Origin: Ruminococcaceae bacterium UBA2854
Lineage (GTDB): Bacteria; Bacillota; Clostridia; Oscillospirales; Acutalibacteraceae
NCBI GenBank assembly: GCA_002350765.1
Contig: DEFK01000009.1
Span: 1-14,527, forward strand
Direction: 5' to 3'
Length of the DNA: 14,527 nt
Part shown: piece by piece, positions 13,998 to 14,527 of the stretch
How the letters are laid out: each line of letters opens with the position of its first letter
Numbering within the stretch: position 1 is the first letter of the stretch
Notes under the pieces: generated by a model
Told to the model about the DNA's origin: nothing
Seen by the model: only the letters and a program-made list of their open reading frames with translations
The model's database searches: none
Position numbers and translations under genes: made by a program

Positions 13998-14456
13998 TTA
14001 ATAGCCCTCCTTTTCTAAGATTTTTTTGAGCTTTTTCCGCCCGTCTGAGAGTCTTGTCTGGATTGTGCTTTCGTTTATGTGAAGCAGCTTAGATATTTCT
14101 TTCGCTTTATAGCCCTCGTAGTAGTATAAGTAGAGAATCTCGCTGTATTTTTCGGGCAGCTGTAGGATTAGGAGCACAACGCTTTCGCCGCTTTGGCTAC
14201 TTTCCTGTTCGGGAAGCTCTCCAAGATCTACGTTTTTATTCCAAAAGCTTTTTATTATGTCCTTGCATTGATTTTTAGTAGACGTTATAAACCAAGCTTT
14301 TTCGTGTTCTATGCTTTTAAAATGTGGTTTCTTTTCTAAATATTTTAGGAATATAGTTTGCGATACGTCCTCTGCGTCGGCGGGGTTCTTTAAATACAAA
14401 AGCGCTATGCGGTATATTCGATTATATTGTCTGTCAAATACTTCTTTTGTATCCAT
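13998..14456 (-). CDS. ECF-type RNA polymerase sigma factor
   Basis: A 152-residue sigma-70 family factor of the extracytoplasmic-function type. Region 2 covers about residues 3-70: FDRQYNRIYRIALLYLKNPADAEDVSQTIFLKYL carries the core-binding and -10 recognition helices. Region 4 covers about 95-148: LPEKYSEILYLYYYEGYKAKEISKLL, then the recognition helix INESTIQTRLSDGRKKLKKIL. Regions 1 and 3 are absent, as expected, and the length is normal or slightly short. An AAAGGAGG site lies seven bases ahead of the ATG. The gene ends directly against the start of the membrane anti-sigma-like gene, the classic sigma/anti-sigma arrangement. Many ECF factors activate their own promoter; I could not define a matching promoter in the short upstream stretch left in the window. 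Confidence 0.93.
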   Translation of the reverse strand: MDTKEVFDRQYNRIYRIALLYLKNPADAEDVSQTIFLKYLEKKPHFKSIEHEKAWFITSTKNQCKDIIKSFWNKNVDLGELPEQESSQSGESVVLLILQLPEKYSEILYLYYYEGYKAKEISKLLHINESTIQTRLSDGRKKLKKILEKEGY

Positions 14457-14505
14457 TTTCTAACCTCCTTTGCTTATTAAACGATTGTAAACGCAAAAAT
14501 ATCCT

Positions 14506-14527
14506 AAAAAGGGGCTGTCGCACTAAG
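14506..14527 (-). terminator. Partial minus-strand terminator at the window edge
   Basis: Read on the minus strand, the edge begins CTTAGTGCGACAGCCCC and runs straight into TTTTT, the pattern of the right arm of a long hairpin followed by its T tail. The left arm would lie beyond the window. If so, a minus-strand gene ends there, and the sigma/anti-sigma pair starts its own transcript between about 14456 and 14505. Confidence 0.35.

Overview
The window looks like the chromosome of an anaerobic, low-to-moderate-GC Gram-positive of the Clostridia, most like a gut Ruminococcus/Oscillospiraceae relative. This is inferred from strong AGGAGG-type ribosome binding sites, TTGACA/TATAAT promoters with 16-17 bp spacers, a lipobox lipoprotein, a LytTR/DUF3021/ABC cassette, a TnpV-type transposon protein, BspA-type leucine-rich repeats and secreted proteins with lysine-rich Ig-like modules. 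No rRNA, tRNA, CRISPR array or phage structural gene is visible.

Layout. Positions 1-690 hold a lone TnpV-family gene with its own terminator, probably a scrap of a mobilizable element. Positions 774-3611 (minus strand) form a regulatory/export cassette: LytTR regulator, DUF3021 membrane protein, an apparent internal terminator, ABC ATPase and ABC-2 permease. Positions 3612-3937 are non-coding and end in a strong hairpin. Immediately after it lies a choice-of-anchor A surface protein gene (about 3938-5343) that has no start codon and seems to carry a frameshift, so it is a remnant or sits at a genomic or assembly junction. Next come a six-TM diguanylate cyclase (5521-6633) with a palindrome around its -10 box, and a BrnT/BrnA toxin-antitoxin pair (6725-7244) whose promoter predicts a leaderless toxin mRNA.

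Positions 7351-8619 (minus) encode a secreted Ig-like/proline-rich-linker protein. It is divergent from a lipoprotein plus small membrane protein pair (8859-9707). ilvD (9773-11428) is a single-gene unit with its own promoter and terminator; it makes dihydroxy-acid dehydratase for branched-chain amino acid synthesis. The right end (11490-14456, minus) is a translationally coupled ECF sigma factor and an 835-residue single-pass membrane protein. That protein sits where an anti-sigma factor normally sits, and its very large outside part carries BspA-type leucine-rich repeats.

The most interesting system is the last one, apparently a surface-sensing sigma/anti-sigma pair with a leucine-rich-repeat ectodomain. 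Other points to check are the brnTA promoter architecture, the terminator inside the LytTR/ABC cassette, the palindromic operator candidate at the GGDEF gene, and the broken surface-protein gene. All family assignments come from reading the protein sequences; no database search was run.
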